Positions 1-8,865 are shown, numbered from the stretch's first letter. The stretch: DNA of 64,000 nt from Dulcicalothrix desertica PCC 7102 (GCF_003991905.1 NZ_RSCL01000007.1:155465-219464); one strand, 5' to 3'. Notes: a model not told the origin generated them from the letters alone. Program-made: numbers and translations.

Positions 1-1
1 G

Positions 2-1462
2 CTTTACAGGCAATTTCAACTAAACAAAGAATGGGGTATTGGAGATGCTGGTTTTAGTCCCGATAATAAACATATCTTCGTATCAACTCTTAAAAAAACT
101 CTAGTTTGGAATTTATCAGGTAGGTTGGTAAGGGAAATCGAAAATCAGAAACAATTAAATAGCCATGTAGAATTTAGTCCTGATGGTAAACGAATTTTTA
201 CAACCGATGAGACTATAAAAGTATGGGATATAAGAGATGAAGCTTCAAAAGCATGGGATTCATCAAGTGATTTAATTACCACAATATCAGGAAATCAAAG
301 AAGTCCTCGTTGGAGTCCAGATGGAAAATATCTTGTTACTTTAGGAAAAGATCGAATCGTTCGTATGTGGGATTTATCCGATAGATTACCAGCAACAGTA
401 ATCAACTCACAATATATGATGACGATAGAAAATTGGAGTCCTGATAGTAGATATATTGTTAGCTCAACTGGCAAATACATAGTCATTTGGGACAACTATG
501 GTAAACAGTTAGCAAAATTTCCCGGACATTCCGATTTTATTAATAGCGCAAATTTTAGTCCAGATGGAAAGCGTATTGTCACAGCATCAAATGATAAAAC
601 AGCGCGCGTTTGGGATACTTCCGGAAAACAGTTATTATCGCTTTCTGGACATAAAAATAGTTTACTATATGCTGCTTTTAGCCCAGATGGTAAGTATATT
701 ATGACCACAACAAGCAATGATACCAATAAGGAAACTAAAATTTGGACAAATTCGGGTAAATTAATAAGTACATTCCCATCCAGAGGTATGACTTGGAGTC
801 CTAATAGTAAATATATTATGTCTATATATAATTATGACGGTAAAACCTACTCTAGTTTATGGAATCTTGCAGGTAAAAAAATAGTTGAATTTCCAGGGAG
901 TAAAAATAATTATTTTGGCGCCAACTTTAGTGCAGATAGTGAACATATTGTGACAACTGAAGGTGGTACAGCAAGCATTTGGAATATATCCGGGCAAAAG
1001 TTATTAGATATTAAAACAAATCAAGATATTTATAACGCTAGTTTTAGTTCAGATGGAAAGCAAATTATCACAGTTTCCTTAGATAATAAAGTTATTATTT
1101 GGGATACTTCAGGCAAAGAATTAATTGAAATACCGCATTCAGATGTAGTTGTGTATGCTAAATTTAGTCCAGACGGTAAACGCATTGCCACAGTATCAAA
1201 TGATAAAATTCGTATATGGGATATATTGGGTAGGCTACTTGCAGAGTATAAGTACTCATCGCCATTTGTATCGCCAATATATTTTAGCCCTGACAGTAAA
1301 TATATTTTCGCGCAAATTGCTGGCGTTCAATCTTCTAACGTGCAAATTTGGCGCCTTGAAGAATTAGATACACTATTAACGCGCGGGTGCAACTGGTTAA
1401 AAGATTATCTAACTACCCAACCTCAAATGCAAGAAAAATTAAAAGCTTGCTCAAATAAATAA
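2..1462 (+). CDS. WD40 repeat protein, 5'-truncated by window edge
   Basis: C-terminal part of a WD40 beta-propeller protein. The frame is open from base 2, and the sequence before the first TTG (position 125) already encodes a repeat (FSPDNKHIFV, then TLVWNLSG), so the true start lies outside the window. About ten repeats follow, each with a FSPDGK-type turn and a (V/I)WD or IWN end, for example KTARVWDTSGK. The tail (about 60 residues, RGCNWLKDYLTTQP) resembles the ending common in cyanobacterial WD40 proteins, where such repeats are often fused to an N-terminal ATPase or caspase-like module that cannot be seen here. The expected role is a protein-interaction scaffold; partners are unknown. 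Confidence 0.9.
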   Translation, partial: LYRQFQLNKEWGIGDAGFSPDNKHIFVSTLKKTLVWNLSGRLVREIENQKQLNSHVEFSPDGKRIFTTDETIKVWDIRDEASKAWDSSSDLITTISGNQRSPRWSPDGKYLVTLGKDRIVRMWDLSDRLPATVINSQYMMTIENWSPDSRYIVSSTGKYIVIWDNYGKQLAKFPGHSDFINSANFSPDGKRIVTASNDKTARVWDTSGKQLLSLSGHKNSLLYAAFSPDGKYIMTTTSNDTNKETKIWTNSGKLISTFPSRGMTWSPNSKYIMSIYNYDGKTYSSLWNLAGKKIVEFPGSKNNYFGANFSADSEHIVTTEGGTASIWNISGQKLLDIKTNQDIYNASFSSDGKQIITVSLDNKVIIWDTSGKELIEIPHSDVVVYAKFSPDGKRIATVSNDKIRIWDILGRLLAEYKYSSPFVSPIYFSPDSKYIFAQIAGVQSSNVQIWRLEELDTLLTRGCNWLKDYLTTQPQMQEKLKACSNK

Positions 1463-1468
1463 TCCTTT

Positions 1469-1500
1469 CTTGTGGAACAGGCATCCTTGCCTGTGCAGCT
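1469..1500. repeat. Dispersed repeat, CTTGTGGAGCAGGCATC family, copy 1
   Basis: Reads CTTGTGGAACAGGCATCC then a GCCTG arm; AGGCATCCTTGCCT is a small hairpin. Related copies lie at 6248-6325 and, reversed, at 9284-9312. It starts just after the WD40 stop codon and could act as a weak terminator. Confidence 0.7.
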
Positions 1501-1505
1501 AAGTC

Positions 1506-1537
1506 TACCACAGAGACACAGAGAGCGCAGAGAGATA
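1506..1537. repeat. 32-base inverted repeat, left flank of toxin-antitoxin pair
   Basis: Begins TACCACAGAGACACAGAGA. The reverse complement of 2289-2320 matches it at 29 of 32 positions by eye. The two copies frame the PemK-type toxin-antitoxin genes. Repeats of this CCACAGAGACACAGAG type may also occur elsewhere in such genomes, so the pairing may be coincidental. Confidence 0.75.
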
Positions 1538-1620
1538 AGAAAGACTAGCGCCAAAGCTATAGCATTTATTAAACAGCAGTTAGTTAAAATAGTACAAGTT
1601 TAGTGACAGAATAATCTCAA

Positions 1621-1965
1621 TTATTTTGTCTCCTGAACTAAATATTGACTTAGATTGTACAATAATCGTTGGTGCCTTTCTGATGAAATTGTACCAATCG
1701 ACCCAGTTACAATGTTTCGATAGACAACAGCTAAGAAAGTTAACCTAATAACGGATGCACGAACTAATCCACTGGCTTGGAAATCGTCATCACCAGGTGA
1801 AATTATTTCATCAAAATTAGGGGTATATTGTTTTAATTGTGCGCTAACGCCACATACTAAAAAATCCTGAAATTTTGGCATTTCTCTTAAAACAAGCACA
1901 GGACGATTTTTGATTTCTCCGTTTGCTTGCAAAATAGACGTTATAATAATATTACCTTCTCTCAT
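1621..1965 (-). CDS. PemK/MazF-like toxin
   Basis: A 114-residue protein of the length expected for MazF/PemK-family endoribonuclease toxins. The N-terminus (MREGNIIITSI) and the strand NRPVLVLREMPKFQDFLVC match the conserved beta-barrel core of the family (GxxRPVLVL followed by hydrophobic strands), and the segment SGLVRASVIRL corresponds to the usual pxSxlRldkl region. The family cleaves RNA and is neutralised by a co-encoded antitoxin. Its start overlaps the upstream antitoxin by 14 bases, the usual toxin-antitoxin arrangement, implying translational coupling. Assignment rests on motif reading; activity is inferred. Confidence 0.8.
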   Translation of the reverse strand: MREGNIIITSILQANGEIKNRPVLVLREMPKFQDFLVCGVSAQLKQYTPNFDEIISPGDDDFQASGLVRASVIRLTFLAVVYRNIVTGSIGTISSERHQRLLYNLSQYLVQETK

Positions 1966-2191
1966 AATCAGGGTTATGCTCTTTAATTGACTCTAAAGTA
2001 TATTCAGGTTCATCTTCCCCATAGCATTGATTTAAATTTTCAAGTGCCCAATTTCCCCAACTTTCTCTTTCCTGCGTATCGCTTTCTAAAGACATAGGTA
2101 TAATGATAAGTTTTGTTCCTTCAGGAATAGATACAGGCTCAAGTAATTCTATTTTACCGTCTTTAACAATTGCTAAATGTTGTAAAGTCAT
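1952..2191 (-). CDS. Antitoxin partner of PemK-like toxin
   Basis: A 79-residue acidic protein directly upstream of, and overlapping, the PemK-like toxin. The N-terminal half (LAIVKDGKIELLEPVSIPEGTK) is a short beta-rich segment of the type in small cyanobacterial antitoxins of the DUF104/AbrB-like kind. The C-terminal half is acidic (ENLNQCYGEDEPEYTLESI) and is the likely toxin-binding tail. Function is inferred mainly from position and overlap. The exact antitoxin family is not certain. Confidence 0.7.
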   Translation of the reverse strand: MTLQHLAIVKDGKIELLEPVSIPEGTKLIIIPMSLESDTQERESWGNWALENLNQCYGEDEPEYTLESIKEHNPDYERR

Positions 2192-2288
2192 TATGATATC
2201 TCCATATTTATTTATATTTTATCAGTTTTCTCTTAGCATATACAAGTTGCCTCACCTACGGTAAAACAATCAGATGAATAAATAGAAA

Positions 2289-2320
2289 TATCTCTCTGTG
2301 TTCTCTATGTCTCTGTGGTA
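2289..2320. repeat. 32-base inverted repeat, right flank of toxin-antitoxin pair
   Basis: Reverse-complement partner of 1506-1537 with three mismatches in 32 bases. It lies about 100 bases upstream of the antitoxin start. Confidence 0.75.
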
Positions 2321-2366
2321 ATATAAATTTGACTTAAATTCTATGTTGATAATTATAACCTTGGAA

Positions 2367-2451
2367 AATCCCCCCTAGCCCCCCTTGATAAGGGGGGAAA
2401 AAGAGGGTTTTTCTTAGCCCCCCCTTATTAAGGGGGGGTTGGGGGGGATTA
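2367..2451. repeat. Dispersed C/G-run palindromic repeat, copy 1
   Basis: An 85-base element bounded by AATCCCCCCTAGCCCCCC and its near reverse complement, holding two internal hairpins (CCCCTTGATAAGGGG and CCCCTTATTAAGGGG). Related elements lie at 51607-51680 and 61939-62021. It sits just downstream of the M48-like gene and may act as its terminator. Confidence 0.85.
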
Positions 2452-2461
2452 AAGTTTAAAT

Positions 2462-3385
2462 TTAATTACTCTCATCCCAATCTGTCATAAAGTCCCATTC
2501 TGAGTCTTCATTATTATTATTTTCTTCTACAATTTCTGTTTGTGCTATAACTGGTTCTCTACCTTGGAGTAAGTTATCATAGGCGCCTGAGTCAATCCAC
2601 TTTAATAGTTCAGATGCTCGCATTACAGCCCAAGGAAAAGTATATTCCATAAAGCTGAAAGTTTTGGCAAATTTACTTAAATTATCAAGTTTGTCTAATT
2701 CAAAAGCACGAGCTTGTATCTCAAAATCATTAATTGTATCTTCATTAAGATAGTCAGATGGTAGACCACCCATTTTCATTAAAGTTTTAATAGCTGCATC
2801 TTTATCTTGACATGCCAACAAACCCGCGCGGTCGGCAGTAAATTCTGACATTATCATCCAATTATATAACGCAATTTCTAAACCATTTGCCGCTAATCCA
2901 CCCATACCAAGCGTTGTGGCGCCTATAATATTTTTTAATACTGGCATGACTTTAGCCATTTGTTGGTATGCTAAATATTTCCCTTTAATCAGAGCAAGTT
3001 CGTGTCCAAATAGAAACATTAGCTCGTTATGCTCAAGCCATTCCATCCCTTCTAAGTTTATCCCAACTACTGGCTTTTCTACTCCTATTGCATAAGCTTG
3101 AATATGTCCGGTTCCGCGAAATACGTAAAGCTCTGGAATGGGTGTAACATCTAAAATATTACAAGTTTCATTAAAAGCATTATAAAGGTGTGGAAAGTTG
3201 CGAGGTGTGACTTTGAAGTCACCTCCCATTACTTGCATATGGAGTAGTTTATCAATCCCAAATTCGTTGACTTTCTTTAGTAACGTGGGTAATACAGGAG
3301 TGCGTTCTAATGACACAAGCGCTCTACGGTCAGCTGGATGTTCGTAAACTTGTGTTTTTAAGCCTGGAAATTGTATTCTTGCCAT
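2462..3385 (-). CDS. M48-type metallopeptidase homologue with degenerate zinc motif
   Basis: A 307-residue protein with the layout of soluble M48 peptidases. It has an N-terminal region with PELYVFRG and YAIGVEKPVVGIN strands, then the metal-binding helix and a downstream SEFTADRAG motif (Glu181), which in active members supplies the third zinc ligand. The helix reads FGHELALIKGKY (His128, Glu129), so the second histidine of HExxH is Leu132. In active members of this family the sequence is usually GHELGHI. The C-terminus is acidic and ends SEWDFMTDWDESN. The gene stands alone between a palindromic repeat and a divergently transcribed kinase. It is probably inactive as a zinc protease, perhaps a binding or scaffold protein; misreading of the base sequence is the alternative. 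Confidence 0.75.
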   Translation of the reverse strand: MARIQFPGLKTQVYEHPADRRALVSLERTPVLPTLLKKVNEFGIDKLLHMQVMGGDFKVTPRNFPHLYNAFNETCNILDVTPIPELYVFRGTGHIQAYAIGVEKPVVGINLEGMEWLEHNELMFLFGHELALIKGKYLAYQQMAKVMPVLKNIIGATTLGMGGLAANGLEIALYNWMIMSEFTADRAGLLACQDKDAAIKTLMKMGGLPSDYLNEDTINDFEIQARAFELDKLDNLSKFAKTFSFMEYTFPWAVMRASELLKWIDSGAYDNLLQGREPVIAQTEIVEENNNNEDSEWDFMTDWDESN

Positions 3386-3498
3386 AAGTTTATTGTATTT
3401 TATAACTTTAAAAGCAAATTTCCGGAATTTGGATAAAGTAAAGTGAAGCTAAATAAAAATTTATTATAGGATATGTAGCCCTTAACAAACAGAGTGCA

Positions 3499-4842
3499 AT
3501 GCTAAAAACGCAAGAAATATTGGTAGAACGGTATCAACTTCTTCGTGTGCTGGGTGAAAGTGCGAGTCGTCAAACTTGGTTAGCAGAGGATTTGGTAAAT
3601 AAAGAGCAAGTTGTTGTTAAACTGCTGATAACGAGTGACCAGTTGCAGTGGGAGAATTTGCGACTTTTTGAACGTGAAGCAAAGGTACTACGACACTTAG
3701 ACCATCCTCGCATTCCCCAATATTACGATGATTTTGTTCTGGAGCGTGATATTGTCTCTTTTGCTTTAGTTCAGGAATATATACCCGCCAAATCTCTCAA
3801 AGAATTACTTGCTTCGGGGAAAACTTTTACCGAGACTGAAGTTAGGGATATAGCCATTGCTGTCCTAAAAATCCTTATCTACCTTCATAAGCTCAGTCCC
3901 CCTGTACTACATCGTGATATCAAACCTAGTAATTTATTATTCGACGAGTCTAAAACTAGAAACCAAATATACTTAGTTGACTTCGGCGCCGTTCAAGACC
4001 GTGCAGCAGCAGAAGGCGCCACTTTTACTGTAGTTGGAACCTATGGATATGCACCGCTAGAACAATTTGGGGGACGGGCAACACCTGCTTCTGACCTCTA
4101 CGCACTGGGAGCAACTTTAATACATTTAGCTACAGGTATTCCACCAGCAGATTTGCCGCAGTTTGATTCAAAGATGCAATTTGCTCATCTTACTAAACTT
4201 AACCCAGGATTTGTCAGGTGGTTGCAGCTTCTTACCGAACCAAATTTAGAAAAGCGCTTTCAAACGGCATCAGCAGCATTAGAAGCACTCCAAATAAACC
4301 AGCTTGCAATAACTAATGGGAACTTGGAGACTCCTTTAACTCCTATATCGGTACGTAAATCATCAGATAAATTAGCAATACATATTCCTAGTTTAAATAA
4401 AAATCCAGTTGGATTGATAGTTGGGGGAGTTGGACTAGTAGTTTGGTTCATTTTATGGAAATATGTTATAGCTAGCGTTACTTACAGCCTCACGACTTTT
4501 CCCATATTTGCCTGGGTTTATATCTGGCTAATAATGGGTGTATTGTTAACTGCTTGGTGGACATTACCTAGATATATAGAAACTTATATCGATTTTGACA
4601 ATCAAAACTTTGAAATTAAATGGAAGTTATTTGGTTTCACTGTTAAAAATCAGCTTGGGAAGGTTTTGGATATAGATAAAGTTTATAATTCTAAAGGTAG
4701 TTATCAAAACCAAAAGCGAATCCATGAAGTGATTTTATCTTTAGGTGTAAATGAATACTATATTAGTAGGTTTAAACAGAGTTTAAGTCAAGAGGAAAGT
4801 CGCTATTTGGCTTCTACTATTAGAGATTGGTTAGGAATTTAG
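3499..4842 (+). CDS. Ser/Thr protein kinase with two C-terminal membrane segments
   Basis: A Hanks-type kinase of 447 residues. The N-terminal domain (about 10-275) shows a glycine loop (LGESASRQTW), Lys41 in VVVK, an alpha-C FEREAKVLRHLDHPRIP segment, the catalytic loop HRDIKPSN (Asp140), DFG at 161-163 and GTYGYAPLEQFGGRATPASD before the APE region. Two hydrophobic segments follow (about 304-326 and 335-355), then a roughly 90-residue cytosolic tail rich in basic and aromatic residues. The next gene encodes a paralogue of identical length with the same layout 60 bases downstream, so the pair probably arose by tandem duplication and may be co-transcribed. Substrates are unknown. Confidence 0.92.
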   Translation: MLKTQEILVERYQLLRVLGESASRQTWLAEDLVNKEQVVVKLLITSDQLQWENLRLFEREAKVLRHLDHPRIPQYYDDFVLERDIVSFALVQEYIPAKSLKELLASGKTFTETEVRDIAIAVLKILIYLHKLSPPVLHRDIKPSNLLFDESKTRNQIYLVDFGAVQDRAAAEGATFTVVGTYGYAPLEQFGGRATPASDLYALGATLIHLATGIPPADLPQFDSKMQFAHLTKLNPGFVRWLQLLTEPNLEKRFQTASAALEALQINQLAITNGNLETPLTPISVRKSSDKLAIHIPSLNKNPVGLIVGGVGLVVWFILWKYVIASVTYSLTTFPIFAWVYIWLIMGVLLTAWWTLPRYIETYIDFDNQNFEIKWKLFGFTVKNQLGKVLDIDKVYNSKGSYQNQKRIHEVILSLGVNEYYISRFKQSLSQEESRYLASTIRDWLGI

Positions 4843-4902
4843 ATTTATTTAACGAACCGCAAAGGGCGCTGCATAACGCAAAGAAAGGAGAACTGGGGTA
4901 AA

Positions 4903-6246
4903 ATGTTAGAACCGGGACAAGTTATTAATAATTGTTATAGATTAGAAAAAAAGTTAGGGCAAGATACTAGTCGTCAAACTTGGTTGGCGACATTCTTGGA
5001 TGCTCAACAGCAGGAACAGGAACAAGTCGTTCTTAAATTGTTAACTCTTAGTCCACAAATGCAGTGGGACGAGCATAAGTTATTTGAACGCGAAGCGACT
5101 GTTTTAAAAAATCTCGAACATCCCCGTATCCCTAAGTATAAAGATTATTTTATTATCGAAGATTTGCCCGGTTCTAGATTTGCTTGGTTTGTGTTAGTAC
5201 AAAGTTATATTCCCGGCGCCTCTTTACAAGAGTTACTGAACCAAGGATATCATTTTTCAGAATCACAAGTAGAAAAAATCGCGGTAGAAATATTAAGTAT
5301 CTTAATCTACTTACATGAGCTAGAGCCACCTGTCTTACACAGGGATATCAAACCTAGTAATTTGATTTTAGGAGAAGATGATCGAGTATACCTTGTTGAC
5401 TTCGGCGCCGTACAAGATAAAGCTGTTGCTGAAGGTGTAACTTTTACTGTAGTAGGAACTTACGGATATGTACCGATGGAGCAATTTGCTGGACGCGCGG
5501 TACCTGCATCTGATTTATACGCACTAGGCACCACATTAATTCATTTACTCACAGGAACGGCGCCTGCCGATTTACCTCATCGAAATTCTCGGATAGAATT
5601 TGCTAATCTTGTGAGCGTTAATTTAGGCTTAATTAACTGGGTGGGAAAACTGACTGAGCCAAATATTGCCGATAGAATTAGTACTGCAAAAGAAGCAATT
5701 GCTGCATTAAAAAATAAACTAACCCTTAGCCCTCCAATTACCACTAACAAACCAACGGGTAGTAAAATTAAAATTAATAAGTCAGCTAGTCAGCTAGAAA
5801 TTAAACTTGCTAGACGTGGAAACCAATCATTACGAGCTTTCTACTTAATTGGGTTGTTCACACCTTTTTTCTGGCAAATTCTTCAATTGGTAAATTTTTC
5901 ACTAAATGCTCATAGTTATGCGTTTTGGTTTTATTTCTTAATTATTCCAATATTTATATTATCATTAATGCCTGTAGTTATATTACCAGTTTTTGGATAT
6001 ACATATTTATACTTTGACCGCGATAAGTTTGAAATGAAATGGAAATTATTCGGACTATGCTACTGGCGAAAGCGTGGTAAAACTAAATCAATTCAAAAGC
6101 TTTATAAAGAGCAAACAAAAGTACCCTTGGCGCCTATTGGTATTACTATTGAATTAATCAAAGGACACAAATTTACCACCACTCCCTTATCCACAGTAGA
6201 ACGTCACTGGTTAATAGATGAAATAGCAGACTGGTTAAAATTCTAA
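4903..6246 (+). CDS. Ser/Thr protein kinase, tandem paralogue
   Basis: A 447-residue paralogue of the preceding kinase. Visible motifs are LGQDTSRQTW, Lys45 in VVLK, HRDIKPSN (catalytic Asp148), DFG from 166 and GTYGYVPMEQFAGRAVPASD. The linker (about 280-310) is Lys/Thr-rich. Two membrane segments (AFYLIGLFTPFFWQILQLV and FWFYFLIIPIFILSLMPVV) precede a tail whose FEMKWKLFG matches FEIKWKLFG in the first kinase. The conserved tail suggests a shared sensory or docking role, which is inference. The start codon is preceded by the purine-rich GAAAGGAGAACTGGGG, a good ribosome binding site. Confidence 0.92.
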   Translation: MLEPGQVINNCYRLEKKLGQDTSRQTWLATFLDAQQQEQEQVVLKLLTLSPQMQWDEHKLFEREATVLKNLEHPRIPKYKDYFIIEDLPGSRFAWFVLVQSYIPGASLQELLNQGYHFSESQVEKIAVEILSILIYLHELEPPVLHRDIKPSNLILGEDDRVYLVDFGAVQDKAVAEGVTFTVVGTYGYVPMEQFAGRAVPASDLYALGTTLIHLLTGTAPADLPHRNSRIEFANLVSVNLGLINWVGKLTEPNIADRISTAKEAIAALKNKLTLSPPITTNKPTGSKIKINKSASQLEIKLARRGNQSLRAFYLIGLFTPFFWQILQLVNFSLNAHSYAFWFYFLIIPIFILSLMPVVILPVFGYTYLYFDRDKFEMKWKLFGLCYWRKRGKTKSIQKLYKEQTKVPLAPIGITIELIKGHKFTTTPLSTVERHWLIDEIADWLKF

Positions 6247-6247
6247 C

Positions 6248-6325
6248 TCTTGTGGAGCAGGCATCCCTGCCTGCTCTGTACATATACATTAAGATTAGAA
6301 CAGGCGGGACGCCTATTCCACAATA
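6248..6325. repeat. Dispersed repeat, CTTGTGGAGCAGGCATC family, copy 2
   Basis: Fullest copy: TTGTGGAGCAGGCATCCCTG followed by GCCTGC, then an inverted arm (CAGGCGGGACGCCTATTCCA) about 50 bases on. It lies between the convergent kinase and gdhA genes and folds as a bidirectional hairpin. Confidence 0.75.
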
Positions 6326-6337
6326 TCCACAAGATAT

Positions 6338-7627
6338 TTACGGATACAAACCTCTATCACTCAACGCCCGCGCAACTCTACCAACACCCAAAGTATACGC
6401 AGCTAACCGTAAAGGACAAGAGCGCCTTTTTGCTTGTTGTGTAACTTGCTCGTATGCTTGTACCATCAAATCTTCCATTTCCCGGTTAACTCGTTCTTCA
6501 TCCCAAAATAAATAAGATAACCCTTGTACCCATTCCAAGTAGCTAACAACTACACCCCCAGCATTTGCCAATATATCCGGTAGTACTGTAACACCGCGCG
6601 CTTCTAAGGATTTATTTGCTCCCAGAGTCACAGGACCATTTGCTGCTTCGGCAATAATATAAGCTTGAACTTGGTTGACGTTATCTTCGGTAATTTGGTT
6701 TTCCAACGCTGCAGGTATTAATACATCACATGGTAAAGTCAATAATTCAGCATTGCTTACAGATACCGCTTGCGGATAACCTACTAAACTTTTTTTATTC
6801 TCCTTTGCATAAGCTTTGACAGCAGGAATATCTAAACCTATTTCCGAATAAATACCTCCTGCACCTGTGGAAACTGCAACAACTTTGGCGCCTTCTAAAT
6901 ACAATAACTCTGCTGCGGCGCCACCGACGTTACCAAAACCTTGAATAGCAACTTTGGCGCCTGCTAAAGATTTACCCAAGTCTTTTAAGGCTTCACGAAC
7001 GACAATCATTACACCACGTCCGGTTGCCATTTCTCTACCTAAAGAACCACCAATAGATAGCGGTTTACCCGTAACAATGCCAGGTACAGAATGACCAACG
7101 TTCACCGAGTAAGTATCCATCATCCATGCCATCTCGCGTGCGGAAGTTCCCATATCAGGTGCAGGAATATCCACACTGGGACCAATATCTTTCACTAACT
7201 CACTAATAAAACGCCGACTAATACGTTCGAGTTCGTTGACGCTGAATTTTTTCGGGTCGATAGCAATACCACCCTTGGCGCCACCATAAGGTATTCCCAG
7301 TAAAGCGCATTTCCAAGTCATTAACATTGCTAAAGCCGAAACTTCCCGTAGTGTCACCGCTGGATGATAGCGAATACCACCTTTATAAGGGCCCAAAATA
7401 TCCGAATGCTGTACACGATGTCCGGCAAAAACTCTGATGTCCCCATTATCTAATTTGACAGGAATCGAAACAGTTATCACCTTACGCGGATTGCTAAGTA
7501 TCTCTAATATACCTTGGTCAAGCTTTAACTCTTTTGCTGCAGCATCAAGGTAGCTACAAGCTTGGTCAAACGGGCAAATGTGTGCCGGAGTGGGCGTTTC
7601 TACGGGCAACAGAGACGTTGATATCAT
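6338..7627 (-). CDS. gdhA: Glutamate dehydrogenase (Glu/Leu/Phe/Val family)
   Basis: A 429-residue NAD(P)-dependent hexameric-type glutamate dehydrogenase. It interconverts 2-oxoglutarate plus ammonium and glutamate in the cytoplasm. Family landmarks are GPYKGGIRYHP near residue 80, KCALLGIPYGGAKGGI with the catalytic lysine, PAPDMGTSAREMAWMMDTYS, GKPLSIGGSLGREMATGRGV and the Rossmann motif IQGFGNVGGAAAELL. The length is normal. GS-GOGAT is the main ammonium route in cyanobacteria, so this enzyme is likely accessory or catabolic. A possible NtcA site lies about 85-98 bases upstream of the start. Confidence 0.95.
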   Translation of the reverse strand: MISTSLLPVETPTPAHICPFDQACSYLDAAAKELKLDQGILEILSNPRKVITVSIPVKLDNGDIRVFAGHRVQHSDILGPYKGGIRYHPAVTLREVSALAMLMTWKCALLGIPYGGAKGGIAIDPKKFSVNELERISRRFISELVKDIGPSVDIPAPDMGTSAREMAWMMDTYSVNVGHSVPGIVTGKPLSIGGSLGREMATGRGVMIVVREALKDLGKSLAGAKVAIQGFGNVGGAAAELLYLEGAKVVAVSTGAGGIYSEIGLDIPAVKAYAKENKKSLVGYPQAVSVSNAELLTLPCDVLIPAALENQITEDNVNQVQAYIIAEAANGPVTLGANKSLEARGVTVLPDILANAGGVVVSYLEWVQGLSYLFWDEERVNREMEDLMVQAYEQVTQQAKRRSCPLRLAAYTLGVGRVARALSDRGLYP

Positions 7628-7711
7628 ATATTCCCCTAACCCTTTTATTGTGGCGAATGTCTATATATATATCTCGATTATTGCGCTTTTTTGAACAAAT
7701 ATGGATTTTGT

Positions 7712-7725
7712 GTAAAATTCGTTAC
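7712..7725 (-). promoter_or_regulatory. Possible NtcA box upstream of gdhA
   Basis: GTAAAATTCGTTAC fits the GTA-N8-TAC consensus of the nitrogen regulator NtcA and lies in the gdhA upstream region. A properly spaced -10 box was not seen, and the 6-base consensus occurs often by chance, so this is only a candidate. Confidence 0.3.
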
Positions 7726-7893
7726 AGTTTTCAAAATTTGTATTTGATAAGCCGAGCCAGGAAACTATACAATCAAAAAACCAGAGATACATATATGAGC
7801 GAACACAGATACAAATGATACATCATATCTGTGTTTTTTTATTTTATTTTCTTATGTGTATTTATTATATATATATATATTGTTATTCAACAC

Positions 7894-8865
7894 CTATTGC
7901 CAGTCACCAAGTTGTGTTGCTAAGAAATATCGTACATGGTCAACAAACGATGAACCCCATTTATTTACACCATGTGCTAAACCAGGAACTACATAACAGG
8001 TGCCATCTGGAAACTGTTCGGCACATTTACGTGCATCTCTAACATTTACAATTGGGTCATTGGCGCCGACTAAAAACCTAATGCGACGATATGGTGTAAC
8101 TCTATCTACATAATTCATTGGGTTACAAGCAAAACCATATTCGTCAGGCTTTTTAAGATTATTTGCGACTTGCAATAAATTAATCAACGGTAAAAATTCA
8201 CGCTTTTTTGTACGACTAATAACAGTTTCCAATATTCTACCCATTCCAGAAGCCGCTAATTCAGGTAGCCACAATCTGCCCCATGTTCTGGCAAATGCTT
8301 GAAGATTAGCATGACCGATAGCTCCTAATAACCTTTCTCCAATACCCTCAGTAGTAAAAGCATAGGCGCCTAACAGTACTCCCATACTTACACCAAATAA
8401 TCCGACTCTATTATTTGTTAAACCATATTGACTAGCGCAAAAATTCTGTACCCTAGCAATATCTAAAGCAGTAGAACGAAATACTTGTAAGAGCAATTTA
8501 GTATCAAAACGAACTCCGCGCTCTACTAGTGGCATTATTTCATGATGAACCATGCCATTAAAAACGCGCGCTAAACTACGCTCACCTGCAAACGGTGTGT
8601 CAAACAAAGCTACCGCAATACCCATAGAAGTTAGTTTTGGAACAATAAAAGCATTCCATCCATAAGGCGCCGACATTCCCTGTAAAGCTATTATTAACGG
8701 AGTTTCCTCACGTCTTCGGTGTTCAGGTACAAACACCGCTACCGGAAACCCACTTAATTTTTTATCAAATTCATCTATACCTGTAAAAGTAAAAGGCTCA
8801 TCAAACCAGTAACGATGACCATAGGCGCCGTCAAACGTTATTGCATCTGCCCCGTAAATAGCCAT
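7894..8865 (-). CDS. Alpha/beta hydrolase
   Basis: A 323-residue hydrolase. The segment PLIIALQGMSAPYGWNAFIV holds the first core strand and probable oxyanion region. GLFGVSMGVLLGAY carries the nucleophile elbow G-x-S-x-G. ANDPIVNVRDA contains the likely acid residue and PGLAHGVNKWG the C-terminal histidine, so the triad appears complete. No signal peptide is seen, so it is probably cytoplasmic. It looks like the DUF3089/dienelactone-hydrolase-like branch, but the substrate cannot be read from sequence. It is transcribed alone on the minus strand. Confidence 0.8.
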   Translation of the reverse strand: MAIYGADAITFDGAYGHRYWFDEPFTFTGIDEFDKKLSGFPVAVFVPEHRRREETPLIIALQGMSAPYGWNAFIVPKLTSMGIAVALFDTPFAGERSLARVFNGMVHHEIMPLVERGVRFDTKLLLQVFRSTALDIARVQNFCASQYGLTNNRVGLFGVSMGVLLGAYAFTTEGIGERLLGAIGHANLQAFARTWGRLWLPELAASGMGRILETVISRTKKREFLPLINLLQVANNLKKPDEYGFACNPMNYVDRVTPYRRIRFLVGANDPIVNVRDARKCAEQFPDGTCYVVPGLAHGVNKWGSSFVDHVRYFLATQLGDWQ

